From contig NZ_JAKGSD010000028.1 of NCBI RefSeq assembly GCF_021654135.1, forward strand, positions 46,179 to 110,178: a DNA stretch of 64,000 nt, given 5' to 3'. Below, one piece after another: positions 22,886 through 31,489 of this stretch. A model generated the notes under the pieces. The model saw only the letters and a program-made list of their open reading frames with translations. It had not been told where the DNA came from and searched no databases. This DNA is from Amycolatopsis tucumanensis. Its GTDB lineage: Bacteria > Actinomycetota > Actinomycetes > Mycobacteriales > Pseudonocardiaceae. A program made the position numbers and the translations under genes. Numbering within the stretch: position 1 is the first letter of the stretch; every line of letters starts with the position of its first letter.

Positions 22886-23998
22886 GTGAGCGAGCGAAAG
22901 CGGGTGCTCGCCGACGCCGCTCTGGGGGTCGCGACCTCCACCGTGGTGGCCGTCGCCATCGCGATGGACCTCGGCGGCGCACGGGCGCCCGATCCGGTGG
23001 CGTATCTGTTCGCGGTGTGCCTCGGCGCGCTGATGCTCGTGCGCCGCCGGTTCCCGGTGCTGGCGCTGGCCGCGACCGCGGCCGGGCTGCTCGCCTACCA
23101 CGCGGCCGGCTACCCGCCGGTCGGGCTCGCGCTGCCCGTCGCGGCCGCCCTGTTCTCCGCGGCCGAAGCCGGCCGGGCACGCGTCGCGGCGGTGACGGCG
23201 GCAGGGTTGGTGCTGGTCAGCACGTTCTTCCGGTTGCGGCAGGGGGAGGATCCGGACTACCTGCTCGGGTTCGAGCTCGCCTCGACAGTGGGGCTGATGC
23301 TGAGCGCGATCGCGCTGGGGGCGTTGCGCGCCGAGCAACGCCGCACCGCGCGGCAGGCCGCCGTGGAGCGGGAGTGGGAGGCCAGGCGGCGGGTCGAGGA
23401 GGAACGCCTGCGGATCGCGCGGGACCTGCACGACGCCGTCGGGCACACGCTGGCGGTGGTGTCGGTGCAGGCCAGTGTCGCCGCCGAGGCCCTCGACGAC
23501 GACCCGGACGCGGCCCGGTCCGCGCTGGCGACCCTCCGGCTGGCCGCCGACGAAGCCGTGCACGACCTACGGACCACGCTCGGCTTGCTGACCGACGACA
23601 CCGGCCGCGCCCCGGCAGGCAGCCTGCGCCACCTCGACGCGCTGGTGACCGCCACCGTCCGAAGTGGTCTGGAGGTGACCGTGTCGACCGAGGGCGAGCC
23701 GGTCGCGTTGCCCGCCGCCGTGGACACCACGGCGTACCGGATCGTGCAGGAGGCGCTGACCAACTGCCTCCGTCACGCCCGGGCGAGCAAGGCGGAGGTG
23801 CGGCTGCGCTTCGAACCGGGCCGGCTGCGGATCCAGGTCTGCGACGACGGCGCCGGCGCCGAACTGCCCGCCCGTGGTGGCCGCGGCCTGGACGGCATGC
23901 GGGACCGGGCCGAGCTGCTCGGCGGTTCGGTGACGCTGGAGTCCCGCCCTGGCGCGGGTTTCCGGATCGACGCGAGCCTGCCCGTGGAGCGGCGATGA
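22886..23998 (+). CDS. Sensor histidine kinase (NarL/DesK type)
   Basis: A 370-residue kinase with an N-terminal half of about five membrane segments (residues 10-150), a HisKA_3 domain with the phospho-acceptor His near 181 (RIARDLHDAVGHTLAVVS), and a HATPase domain with QEALTNCLRHARAS and the G-box GGRGLDGMRDRAELLGG. The start is GTG 22886 (VSERKRVLAD). Its stop overlaps the regulator start (ATGA). It is divergent from the multicopper oxidase pair, which it might control, but no shared site was identified. Confidence 0.92.
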   Translation: MSERKRVLADAALGVATSTVVAVAIAMDLGGARAPDPVAYLFAVCLGALMLVRRRFPVLALAATAAGLLAYHAAGYPPVGLALPVAAALFSAAEAGRARVAAVTAAGLVLVSTFFRLRQGEDPDYLLGFELASTVGLMLSAIALGALRAEQRRTARQAAVEREWEARRRVEEERLRIARDLHDAVGHTLAVVSVQASVAAEALDDDPDAARSALATLRLAADEAVHDLRTTLGLLTDDTGRAPAGSLRHLDALVTATVRSGLEVTVSTEGEPVALPAAVDTTAYRIVQEALTNCLRHARASKAEVRLRFEPGRLRIQVCDDGAGAELPARGGRGLDGMRDRAELLGGSVTLESRPGAGFRIDASLPVERR

Positions 23999-24657
23999 TC
24001 CGCGTCGCGCTCGCCGACGACCAGCACCTGATGCGGGCCGGCCTGTCCGCGCTGCTCGCCCGCGCCGACGACATCACCGTCGTGGGCGAGGCCGCCGACG
24101 GCGCGGAGGCGGTGACGCTCGCGCTCACCGCGCGGCCGGACGTCGTGCTGATGGACATCCGCATGCCCGGCGTGGACGGCATCGAGGCCACGCGGCGCAT
24201 CGTCGCCGACCCGCGGTTGCGCGCCGTGCGGGTCGTCGTGCTGACCACCTTCGACACCGACGAGCACATCCTGGACGCGATCCGCGCCGGCGCCTCGGGG
24301 TTCCTGCTGAAGAACACCGAGCCGGACGACCTGCGGGCCGCGGTGCGGACGGTCGCCGCCGGTGACGCGCTGCTGTCGCCGTCGGTCACCCGGCGCGTGA
24401 TGGCGGCGGTGGCGCACGGGCACCGCACCGACCCGGCGCGGCTGGCGCGCCTGACCGAGCGGGAACGGGAACTGCTCGCCGAGGTCGCCGCGGGCCGGTC
24501 CAACGACGAGATCGCCGGGCGGCTGTTCCTGAGCCCGGCCACCACCCGCACCTACGTGAGCCGCCTGCTGTCCAAACTGGACGCGCGCGACCGCGCCCAG
24601 CTGGTGCACATCGCCTACGAGTCCGGCCTGGTCCGCCCCGGCGACCCCGGCCGGTGA
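23995..24657 (+). CDS. NarL/FixJ-family response regulator
   Basis: A 220-residue regulator with a receiver domain (MIRVALADDQHLMRAGL, phospho-Asp in VVLMDIRMPGVDG, Lys in FLLKNTEPDD) and a C-terminal LuxR-type HTH (LTERERELLAEVAAGRSNDEIA). It is coupled to the kinase by an ATGA overlap. Its 3' end overlaps the 3' end of the convergent TetR gene by 43 bp, so antisense interference between the two transcripts is possible. Confidence 0.92.
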   Translation: MIRVALADDQHLMRAGLSALLARADDITVVGEAADGAEAVTLALTARPDVVLMDIRMPGVDGIEATRRIVADPRLRAVRVVVLTTFDTDEHILDAIRAGASGFLLKNTEPDDLRAAVRTVAAGDALLSPSVTRRVMAAVAHGHRTDPARLARLTERERELLAEVAAGRSNDEIAGRLFLSPATTRTYVSRLLSKLDARDRAQLVHIAYESGLVRPGDPGR

Positions 24658-25253
24658 CCGCAGCCGCGCCACCCCGGCGCGGCGACTCCGGTCAGCACCA
24701 CGTCCACCACCTGCTCCGCCAGGCGATCGGTGACCGGCAGGTGTCCGAAGAGGACCCGGTAGTAGGTGGTCGAGGCGAGCATGTCGAGCACGAGGTCGAA
24801 GTCGAGGTCCGGGTCGAGGTCGCCGCGCTCGATGCCCCGGCGCAACGCCTCTGCGGTGGACGTCCGTCGCGTGTGGAAGTAGTCGCGCAGGAACACCTCG
24901 GCGAGTTCCGGATCGTCGGCGAGGTCGGCGACCAGCGCGGGCAGCACGCGCCGTCCGATCCTGGTGGTGAAGGCCTCGCTGAGCGTCCCGATCCCCGCGA
25001 TCAGATCGCAGCGGGTGCACCCGGTGTCCGGCGTGGGTACCGCGCCCACCGTGGCCACCAGCGCGTCGACGACCAAGTGTTGCCGTCCTCGCCAGCGGCG
25101 GCGTAGCGCGGGTTTGCTCGTGCCCGCCCTGCTCGCCACCGCCTCCAGGGTGAGCGCCGCGTAGCCCACCTCGTTCAGCAGGTCCACCGTCACTTCGCGG
25201 ACGGCTCCGTCGATGCGCTCGTCGCGTGGCCGTCCGGCCCGGGTGCCCGTCAC
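24615..25253 (-). CDS. TetR-family repressor
   Basis: A 212-residue regulator starting VTGTRAGRPRDERIDGAV. The N-terminal HTH includes LTLEAVASRAGTSKPALRRRW. The rest is a helical ligand-binding domain of the TetR C-terminal type. It is divergent from the MFS gene across a 52-bp gap that contains a palindrome, so it most likely represses the transporter and itself. The C-terminal Arg/Gly/Pro tail lies in the stretch overlapping the response regulator. Confidence 0.9.
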   Translation of the reverse strand: MTGTRAGRPRDERIDGAVREVTVDLLNEVGYAALTLEAVASRAGTSKPALRRRWRGRQHLVVDALVATVGAVPTPDTGCTRCDLIAGIGTLSEAFTTRIGRRVLPALVADLADDPELAEVFLRDYFHTRRTSTAEALRRGIERGDLDPDLDFDLVLDMLASTTYYRVLFGHLPVTDRLAEQVVDVVLTGVAAPGWRGCGHRPGSPGRTRPDS

Positions 25254-25278
25254 AGCGTCACCCTAGCACTTCCATTTC

Positions 25279-25293
25279 GTTCCGGTACGGAAC
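25279..25293. promoter_or_regulatory. Palindromic operator between the tetR-like and MFS genes
   Basis: The site GTTCCG-GTA-CGGAAC is a perfect 6-bp inverted repeat with a 3-bp centre, in the only intergenic DNA between the divergent regulator and transporter. This is the usual design for TetR autoregulation. Confidence 0.7.
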
Positions 25294-25305
25294 ATAATTG
25301 CCGTC

Positions 25306-26637
25306 ATGACCCTCTCCTCGGCTGCCGAGGGTGTGCTCTCGGCCCGCTACCGGGCCCGCACCGTCGGCATCGTGCTCACCGTCGGACTGGTCGCGCTCGA
25401 ATCCCTCGGGGTGGCGACCATCCTCCCGGACATCTCCCGCCTGCTCGGCGGCCTCGGCTCCTACGGCTGGGCGCTGGCCGCGCTGATGCTCGCCAACATC
25501 GTCGGCACCGTCCTCGCCGGTCACGCCGCCGACCGGGGTGGAGCGGCCCGTCCGCTGGCCGCCGGGCTGGTCGCGTTCGCGCTGGGCAGCGCGCTGGCCG
25601 GTCTCGCCCCGTCGTGGCCGCTGTTCCTGCTCAGCCGGTTCACGCAGGGCCTCGGGGTCGGCGCGGTGATGGCGATGGCCTACACGCTGATCGGGCTGGT
25701 CTACCCGGAACGGTTGCGCGCCCGCATGTTCGCACTGCTGTCCTCGGCCTGGACGATCCCGTCGCTGGTCGGGCCGGTCGTCGCGGCGGCGGTGGCGAGC
25801 TCGGCAGGCTGGCGGTGGGTGTTCCTCGCCATGATCCCGCTCACCGGGGTCGCGGCAGGGTGCACGCTCCCCGGACTGGCACGGCCGGCCGCCACAACCT
25901 CGGAGTCCTCTCGGTGGCGGCCGCTCGTCAGCAGCGTCGCGCTCGCCGCAGGCACCGCGATCCTGTTGGCCGCATTGGAACTCCACACGGTCGCGGTGCT
26001 GGTTCCGCTCGCCGCCGCCGGGTTCGTCCTCGCCGTGCTGGCGCTGCGGCAGGTCACCCCGGCCGGGACGCTCGTCGTCCGGCGCGGGGTGCCTGCCGGG
26101 GTGGTCGTGCGGTTCCTGCTGTGCGCGGTGTACTTCGGCACCGAGGCGTTCCTGCCGCTGGGGTTGACCGAACTGCGGCACGTGAGCGCGTTCGAGGCCG
26201 GGCTGGGGCTGTCGGCCGGGGCGCTGAGCTGGGTGGCCGGATCGGCGGCGCAGGCGAAGTGGGACCGCAACCGGCGGGCGGCGGTGGCTCTGGGTTTCGC
26301 GGTCCTGGTGGCCGGGGTGGCGGTGCTGGCCTACGGCGTGCTCGTCGGCCCCGGGCTGGTCGCGGTGCTCGGCTGGGTGATCGGTGGGGCCGGCATGGGT
26401 GTGGCGTTCAACGCCGCCACCACCGAAACCCTCGGCCGCGCCGCGGACGGGCAGCAGGGCTCGGTCAGCGCGGCGCTCCAGCTGGCGCAGACCCTCGCCA
26501 CCGCTGTCGCGAGTGGACTCGGCGGCGCGCTCATCGCCGCCGAAGGCGCGGCACCGGCGGCGTTCCTCGCGGTCTTCGCCGGCACCGCGGCACTCGGCCT
26601 CGCGGGCGTCGTGGCGGCACGGCGGATCGCCGTGTGA
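25306..26637 (+). CDS. MFS drug/metabolite exporter
   Basis: A 443-residue major facilitator with about 12-14 hydrophobic segments. It has an early acidic/gating motif in the first loop (GHAADRGGAARPL) and the exporter motif C-like glycines in helix 5 (IPSLVGPVVAAAVASSAGWRW). Such proteins export drugs or secondary metabolites by proton antiport. It is controlled in all likelihood by the divergent TetR protein. The substrate is unknown. Its 3' end is only about 45 bp from the CIRCE site of the next operon, with no clear terminator between. Confidence 0.9.
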   Translation: MTLSSAAEGVLSARYRARTVGIVLTVGLVALESLGVATILPDISRLLGGLGSYGWALAALMLANIVGTVLAGHAADRGGAARPLAAGLVAFALGSALAGLAPSWPLFLLSRFTQGLGVGAVMAMAYTLIGLVYPERLRARMFALLSSAWTIPSLVGPVVAAAVASSAGWRWVFLAMIPLTGVAAGCTLPGLARPAATTSESSRWRPLVSSVALAAGTAILLAALELHTVAVLVPLAAAGFVLAVLALRQVTPAGTLVVRRGVPAGVVVRFLLCAVYFGTEAFLPLGLTELRHVSAFEAGLGLSAGALSWVAGSAAQAKWDRNRRAAVALGFAVLVAGVAVLAYGVLVGPGLVAVLGWVIGGAGMGVAFNAATTETLGRAADGQQGSVSAALQLAQTLATAVASGLGGALIAAEGAAPAAFLAVFAGTAALGLAGVVAARRIAV

Positions 26638-26683
26638 CACAGATCTCCCCCGCCCGGAGCTTGCCGAGGCGATCACCGCTGTA

Positions 26684-26710
26684 TTAGCACTCTTAGGAGG
26701 AGAGTGCTAA
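26684..26710 (+). promoter_or_regulatory. CIRCE operator (HrcA) upstream of the GT4 / debranching-type operon
   Basis: The sequence TTAGCACTC-N9-GAGTGCTAA is a perfect match to the CIRCE consensus, 26 bp before the start codon. A possible promoter overlaps it (TTGCCG at 26661, TATTAG at 26682, 15-bp spacer). CIRCE normally controls groES-groEL or dnaK. Confidence 0.92.
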
Positions 26711-26736
26711 TTGCATAGACGGTCCGAGGAGGCAGC

Positions 26737-27954
26737 TTGAGCAGCGCGCACCGCCCCGCGTGGAAAGCCCGATCTGTTTCGCACGCCGCCGTGCGACGGG
26801 ACGATCCCGACCGCCCGCTCCGCGTGGCGATGGTCGTCCCGCCCTACTTCGACGTTCCTCCGAAGGCCTACGGCGGGGTGGAGGCGGTGGTGGCCGACCT
26901 CGCGGACGCTCTCGTCGACCGCGGGCACCACGTCACCCTGATCGGCGCGGGGCGTCCCGGCACGAAGGCGCGGTTCGTCCCGGTGTGGGACCGCACCGTG
27001 CCGGAGCTGCTCGGCGAGCCCTACCCGGAGGTCATGCACGCCATCGCCGCGCGCCGGGCCGTGCAGCGGCTCGCGGCGACCGAGGGCGTCGACGTGGTGC
27101 ACGACCACTCGCTGGCCGGCCCGCTCAACGCCCCCGCCTACGGCGTGCCGACCGTGGTGACCGTGCACGGCCCGGTCGGCGAGGACATGGCGCGCTACTA
27201 CACCGAACTGGGCGACGACGTGCACCTGGTGGCGATCAGCGACCGGCAGCGCGAGCTGGCGCCCGGCCTGAACTGGATCGGCACCGTCCACAACGCACTG
27301 CGGCTGGCCGACTGGCCGTTCGAGTCCGAAAAGGACGACTACGCGTTGTTCCTCGGCCGGTTCCACCCGGACAAGGCGCCGCACCTGGCGCTGGAGGCCG
27401 CGCACCGGGCCGGGCTGCGGCTGGTCCTGGCCGGAAAGTGCGCCGAGCCGATCGAGAAGGAGTACTTCGAGCGGGAGGTCCGGCCGCGCCTGACCGACAA
27501 CGACCACGTGTTCGGCGTCGCCGACGCGACCGCGAAGCGTGAGCTGCTCGCCAAGGCCCGCTGCCTGCTCTTCCCCATCCAGTGGGAGGAGCCGTTCGGC
27601 ATGGTCATGATCGAGGCGATGGCGTGCGGCACGCCGGTGGTGGCGTTGCGGTCCGGCGCGGTGCCGGAGGTCGTCGTGGACGGCGTCACCGGCCTGGTGC
27701 GCGACGACCCGGCCGACCTGGTGCAGGCCCTGCACGACGTCCGCCACCTCGACCCGGCCAAGTGCCGCGCGCACGTCGCCGAGCACTTCGACGTCGGCGG
27801 GCTGGGCGCCGGTTACGAGGCCGCGTACCGGCGGGCGGTCGAGGTCAGCAGGCTGCGGCGCGACTACGCCGCCCTCGACTCGGCGCTCGACCGCGCCTAC
27901 GACCAGATGGACAACGACGGCCCCACCCTGCAGCCATCCGGAGGACGGCCATGA
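26737..27954 (+). CDS. GT4-family glycosyltransferase
   Basis: A 405-residue GT-B fold enzyme of family 4. The N-terminal domain has the glycine-rich acceptor-side loop KAYGGVEAVVADLADAL. The C-terminal domain has LFLGRFHPDKAPHLALEA and the nucleotide-sugar EX7E motif in EEPFGMVMIEAMACGTPVV. The start is TTG 26737, chosen because GAGGAGG lies five bases upstream. It overlaps the next gene by ATGA. The perfect CIRCE just upstream suggests heat-shock induction through HrcA. Sugar donor and acceptor cannot be deduced. Confidence 0.9.
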   Translation: MSSAHRPAWKARSVSHAAVRRDDPDRPLRVAMVVPPYFDVPPKAYGGVEAVVADLADALVDRGHHVTLIGAGRPGTKARFVPVWDRTVPELLGEPYPEVMHAIAARRAVQRLAATEGVDVVHDHSLAGPLNAPAYGVPTVVTVHGPVGEDMARYYTELGDDVHLVAISDRQRELAPGLNWIGTVHNALRLADWPFESEKDDYALFLGRFHPDKAPHLALEAAHRAGLRLVLAGKCAEPIEKEYFEREVRPRLTDNDHVFGVADATAKRELLAKARCLLFPIQWEEPFGMVMIEAMACGTPVVALRSGAVPEVVVDGVTGLVRDDPADLVQALHDVRHLDPAKCRAHVAEHFDVGGLGAGYEAAYRRAVEVSRLRRDYAALDSALDRAYDQMDNDGPTLQPSGGRP

Positions 27955-30071
27955 CGCCGGAGGCGTTCAACGCGGGCGAGCCGGTGCCCGTGACCAGCGC
28001 GGGCGGCACGGTCACGCTCGTCGAAGGCAGCACGTTCTGCCTGTCCGGCACGAACGGCGACATCCAGCCGGGCACCTCGCACGGCCTGTTCTTCCGGGAC
28101 GCGCGGCTGATCTCGCGGTGGGAGCTGCGGCTGGACGGACAGTCGCCGCACCCGCTGTCGGTCATCTCGCCAGAGGCCTTCGCGGCGCAGTTCGTGCTGC
28201 GCCGCAACCCCAAGCCGGGCCAGGCCGACAGCACGCTGCTGCTGGTGCGGGAGCGGCTGGTCGGCGACGGCCTGCGGGAGACGATCACGCTGCGGAACCT
28301 GGGGCGGGAGAACACCGTCGCGACGCTGACCCTGCACGTCGACGCGGACTTCTCGGACCTGTTCGCGGTCAAGGAGGGCCGCCCCGCGCACGGTGGGGCG
28401 GACGCCACCGTGGCCGGCTCGGAACTGTTGCTGCGCGACCGGACCGACGGCTCGCGCGGCCTGTCGGTGAGCGCCACCGCGGACCCGCTGGCCGCGCCCG
28501 GTGTGCTGAACTGGCGGGTCGTCGTGCCCGCCCGCGGCGAGTGGTCGACCGAGATCGTGGTGCAGCCGACCGTCGGGAACCGGCGGGTGCGGCCGCAGTT
28601 CGACCGCGGCGAGGAGGTCGAGGCGAGCGGCCCGGCGCGCAAGATCCGCGCGTGGCGCGACGTGAGCACGATGATCGCGGCCGACGACCCGGTGCTCACG
28701 CAGGTGTTGCAGCGCACCGAAAGCGACCTCGGGGCGTTGCAGATCCACGACAGCAGCCAGGACGGCCGGCCGTTCGTCGCGGCGGGCGCGCCCTGGTTCA
28801 TGACGTTGTTCGGCCGGGACAGCCTGCTCACCGCGTGGATGGCGCTGCCACTGGACGTCGGTCTCGCGCTGGGCACGCTGGAGACGCTGGCGGAGCTGCA
28901 GGGCAAGCGCGTCGACCCGCTGACCGAGGAGGAACCCGGCCGGATCCTGCACGAGCTGCGGCTCGGGCCGGACAGCGATCAGGTGCTCGGCGGCAGCCAC
29001 TACTACGGCACGGTGGACGCGTCGCCGCTGTTCGTCATGCTGCTGGCCGAGTGCTGGCGCTGGGGCGCGGGCGAGACGGCGGTGCGGGCACTGCTCCCGG
29101 CCGCCGACGCGGCGCTGGAGTGGCTGGAGCGCTACGGCGACCGCGACGGCGACGGGTTCGTCGAGTACCGGCGCGCGACCGACCGGGGCCTGCTCAACCA
29201 GGGCTGGAAGGACAGCTTCGACGGCATCAACGACGCGGCCGGGCGGCTGGCGACCACGCCGATCGCGTTGTGCGAGGTGCAGGGCTACGCCTACGCGGCC
29301 TGGCTGGCGCGCGCCGAACTGGCCGACGCGTTCAACGACCCGGCCACCTCGGCGCGCTGCCGGGAGCGGGCCGAGCGGTTGCGGGAGCGGTTCGCCGAGG
29401 CGTTCTGGCTGCCGGAGCAGGGCTGGTACGCCGTCGCGCTGGACGGGCGCAAGCAGCCGCTGGACGCGCTGACCAGCAACACCGCGCACTGCCTGTGGTC
29501 GGGCATCGCGACCGACGAGCACGCCGCGGTGCTGATCGAGCGGCTCAGCCGCCCGGAGATGGACAGCGGCTACGGGCTGCGGACGCTGTCCTCGGCGATG
29601 GGCGCGTACAACCCGATGAGCTACCACAACGGCTCGGTGTGGCCGCACGACACGGCGATCGCGGTGGCCGGGCTGCTGCGGTACGCGCACCTGCCGGGCG
29701 CGGTGGACCTGGCGCAGCGGCTGGCGACCGGGCTGCTCGACGCGGCGGCCTCGTTCGGCGGGCGGCTGCCCGAGCTGTTCTGCGGGTTCTCGCGGTCGGA
29801 GTTCAGCCCGCCGATCCCGTACCCGACGTCGTGTTCGCCGCAGGCCTGGGCGAGCGCGGCGCCGTTGCTGCTGGTGCGGTCGTTCCTCGGGCTCGAACCA
29901 CACGTGCCGCAGCAGCGGCTGGTGGTCCGCCCGCACCTGCCGGGGCAGTGGGGGCGGGTGCGGTTGTCGGACCTGCGGCTCGGTGAGCTGACCGTGCACG
30001 TCGAGGCAGATCACGAAGTGGCCAAGGTTCGGGGGCTGCCGGAGGGCTGGGACCTGCGTCTAGCTGGGTGA
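27951..30071 (+). CDS. Amylo-alpha-1,6-glucosidase / glycogen-debranching-like glycosidase
   Basis: A 706-residue protein with an N-terminal glycogen-debranching-type beta domain (about residues 15-230, including FCLSGTNGDIQPGTSHGLFFRDARL) and a C-terminal (alpha/alpha)6 barrel. The barrel shows PWFMTLFGRDSLLTAW (about 285), QGWKDSFDGI (about 422), and YHNGSVWPHDTAI (about 562), which carry acidic residues typical of such glycosidases. It overlaps the glycosyltransferase gene by ATGA, so both belong to the CIRCE-controlled operon. A role in making and trimming a glucan or a compatible-solute glucoside is inference. Confidence 0.88.
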   Translation: MTPEAFNAGEPVPVTSAGGTVTLVEGSTFCLSGTNGDIQPGTSHGLFFRDARLISRWELRLDGQSPHPLSVISPEAFAAQFVLRRNPKPGQADSTLLLVRERLVGDGLRETITLRNLGRENTVATLTLHVDADFSDLFAVKEGRPAHGGADATVAGSELLLRDRTDGSRGLSVSATADPLAAPGVLNWRVVVPARGEWSTEIVVQPTVGNRRVRPQFDRGEEVEASGPARKIRAWRDVSTMIAADDPVLTQVLQRTESDLGALQIHDSSQDGRPFVAAGAPWFMTLFGRDSLLTAWMALPLDVGLALGTLETLAELQGKRVDPLTEEEPGRILHELRLGPDSDQVLGGSHYYGTVDASPLFVMLLAECWRWGAGETAVRALLPAADAALEWLERYGDRDGDGFVEYRRATDRGLLNQGWKDSFDGINDAAGRLATTPIALCEVQGYAYAAWLARAELADAFNDPATSARCRERAERLRERFAEAFWLPEQGWYAVALDGRKQPLDALTSNTAHCLWSGIATDEHAAVLIERLSRPEMDSGYGLRTLSSAMGAYNPMSYHNGSVWPHDTAIAVAGLLRYAHLPGAVDLAQRLATGLLDAAASFGGRLPELFCGFSRSEFSPPIPYPTSCSPQAWASAAPLLLVRSFLGLEPHVPQQRLVVRPHLPGQWGRVRLSDLRLGELTVHVEADHEVAKVRGLPEGWDLRLAG

Positions 30072-30117
30072 ACGGCGTTCGGGGGTGATCCGCGTCGCAC
30101 ACTGCGGGGTTGATTCC

Positions 30118-30136
30118 TTAGGTTAGCCTTGCTTGA
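30118..30136 (+). promoter_or_regulatory. Iron box (IdeR/DmdR type) upstream of the siderophore receptor gene
   Basis: TTAGGTTAGCCTTGCTTGA matches the left half of the consensus TTAGGTTAGGCTAACCTAA perfectly and the right half partly. It lies about 40 bp upstream of the ATG, which fits repression under iron sufficiency. Confidence 0.8.
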
Positions 30137-30177
30137 CTTGGCGCAATTTGTCGCAGTTCCTTCGAAAGGGTGTTGCC

Positions 30178-31194
30178 ATGTCTCGCAGGGTTCGCCTGCC
30201 CGGACTCCGCTCACTCGTGGCCGCTTCGGTCGCGGGTGTGCTCGGCCTCGGGCTCGTGGCGTGTGGCAATGTGCAGGATTCGTCGACGCAGTCGGCGTCC
30301 TCAGCGAGCGCCGACGCGTCGGCCTTCCCGGTGAGCATCACGCACAAGTTCGGCACCACGACGATCGAGAAGGCGCCGCAGCGCGTCGTCGTGATCGGCA
30401 CGTCGACCGACGACCTCGACGCGGCCGTCGCGCTCGGCGTCACGCCGGTCGCGTTCTTCAACAAGTCCGGGATGGACGGTGTGCCGTCCTGGCTGCAGGG
30501 CAAAGTCGACCCGGCCAAGACGCAGATCGTCAACGCGGCGAGCGGTGTCAACGCCGAGCAGGTCGGGGCGCTCACGCCGGACCTGATCCTGGCGACCGCG
30601 GACTACGGTCTCGAAGAGGAGTACGCGAACCTGTCCCGGATCGCGCCGACGGTCGGCTACGCGACCGAGTGGGGTTCACAGAGCTGGCAGGAACACCTCA
30701 ACGTGGTCGCGCAGGCGCTCGGCAAGACCGCCGACGCCAAGCAGGTCGAGACGAGCACCCAGGGCGCGATCGACCAGCTGAAGGCGCAGTACCCGAACGC
30801 GGCCGGCAAGACATTCACCGCGTCCGTCGGCAACACCGCGGGCAAGATGTTCACGCTGGTGTCGCAGAAGGACTTCGCGGTGCAGCTCGTGGAGTCGCTC
30901 GGACTGAAGCTGAGCCCGACGGTGACGGACGCCGCGCAGACCGACGCGGGCAGCCCGACCGGCTCGCTGACCCCGGAGCAGTACGACAAGCTCGCCGCGG
31001 ACCTGGTGATCGTCGCCTACACCTCGCCCGACTACCGGACGGCGTTCGAGAGCAACCAGCTGGTGGCCCCCATCAAGGCCGGCAACTACCTGGTGGTGGA
31101 CATGGAGACGATCTCGGCGCTGCGTGCTCCTACCGTGCTGGACATTCCTTGGGTTCTGGAGAAGTTGAAGCCCGGGTTGGCTAAGTTGGGTTGA
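30178..31194 (+). CDS. Iron-siderophore ABC transporter substrate-binding lipoprotein
   Basis: A 338-residue lipoprotein of the FepB/FhuD (PF01497) class. The signal peptide ends in a lipobox (LVAC, acylated Cys29). The mature protein has two lobes joined by a long helix, with APQRVVVIGTSTDDLDAAVALG and LTPDLILATADYG as family blocks. It should capture the ferri-siderophore and pass it to the FecCD permeases encoded about 27 kb away in the same locus. An iron box precedes it and a strong terminator follows. Confidence 0.93.
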   Translation: MSRRVRLPGLRSLVAASVAGVLGLGLVACGNVQDSSTQSASSASADASAFPVSITHKFGTTTIEKAPQRVVVIGTSTDDLDAAVALGVTPVAFFNKSGMDGVPSWLQGKVDPAKTQIVNAASGVNAEQVGALTPDLILATADYGLEEEYANLSRIAPTVGYATEWGSQSWQEHLNVVAQALGKTADAKQVETSTQGAIDQLKAQYPNAAGKTFTASVGNTAGKMFTLVSQKDFAVQLVESLGLKLSPTVTDAAQTDAGSPTGSLTPEQYDKLAADLVIVAYTSPDYRTAFESNQLVAPIKAGNYLVVDMETISALRAPTVLDIPWVLEKLKPGLAKLG

Positions 31195-31204
31195 TTTTGG
31201 CCTG

Positions 31205-31240
31205 AAGGAGCCCTCCCCACTTGCTTGGGGAGGGCTCCTT
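31205..31240 (+). terminator. Intrinsic terminator of the receptor gene
   Basis: A perfect 15-bp stem (AAGGAGCCCTCCCCA and its complement) around CTTGCT is followed by TT, 10 bp past the stop. Confidence 0.85.
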
Positions 31241-31270
31241 TTGCGTTGCCGCTACGCGGGTATTTGAACG

Positions 31271-31410
31271 GCGCCGGCTTCGCTTCGCTACGCCCCGATT
31301 GAGCCGCCGCCCCGATTTTCATTGTTTCTGCGGCCGAGCAGGGGTTGTCAAGGCTGGAAAGAGTACCTTGACAACCCCTGGTCGGCCGCAGAACTGGGCT
31401 GTGGATCGGG
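31271..31410. repeat. Palindromic element, family B, copy 2
   Basis: The copy lies between the receptor terminator and the end of the distal NRPS. Its 25-nt lead equals 19518-19542. The main stem pairs 31329-31353 with 31366-31390 (25 nt, one mismatch) around CTGGAAAGAGTA. The stem sequence differs from copy 1, but the lead, a GGAAAG in the loop and the trailing GGATCGGG are shared. No gene is seen in it. Confidence 0.85.
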
Positions 31411-31489
31411 AGCGGGGGGAGGGCTGGACGGCCGGGTGGGTGCTTTGCGTTGCCGGCTCACGTCGTGCAGCCAGCCGCCCAGGCCCGAA

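Noticed and set aside
30133..31194. A longer receptor starting at 30133
   Set aside because: It would put extra residues before the signal peptide and overlap the iron box; ATG 30178 gives a normal lipoprotein signal.
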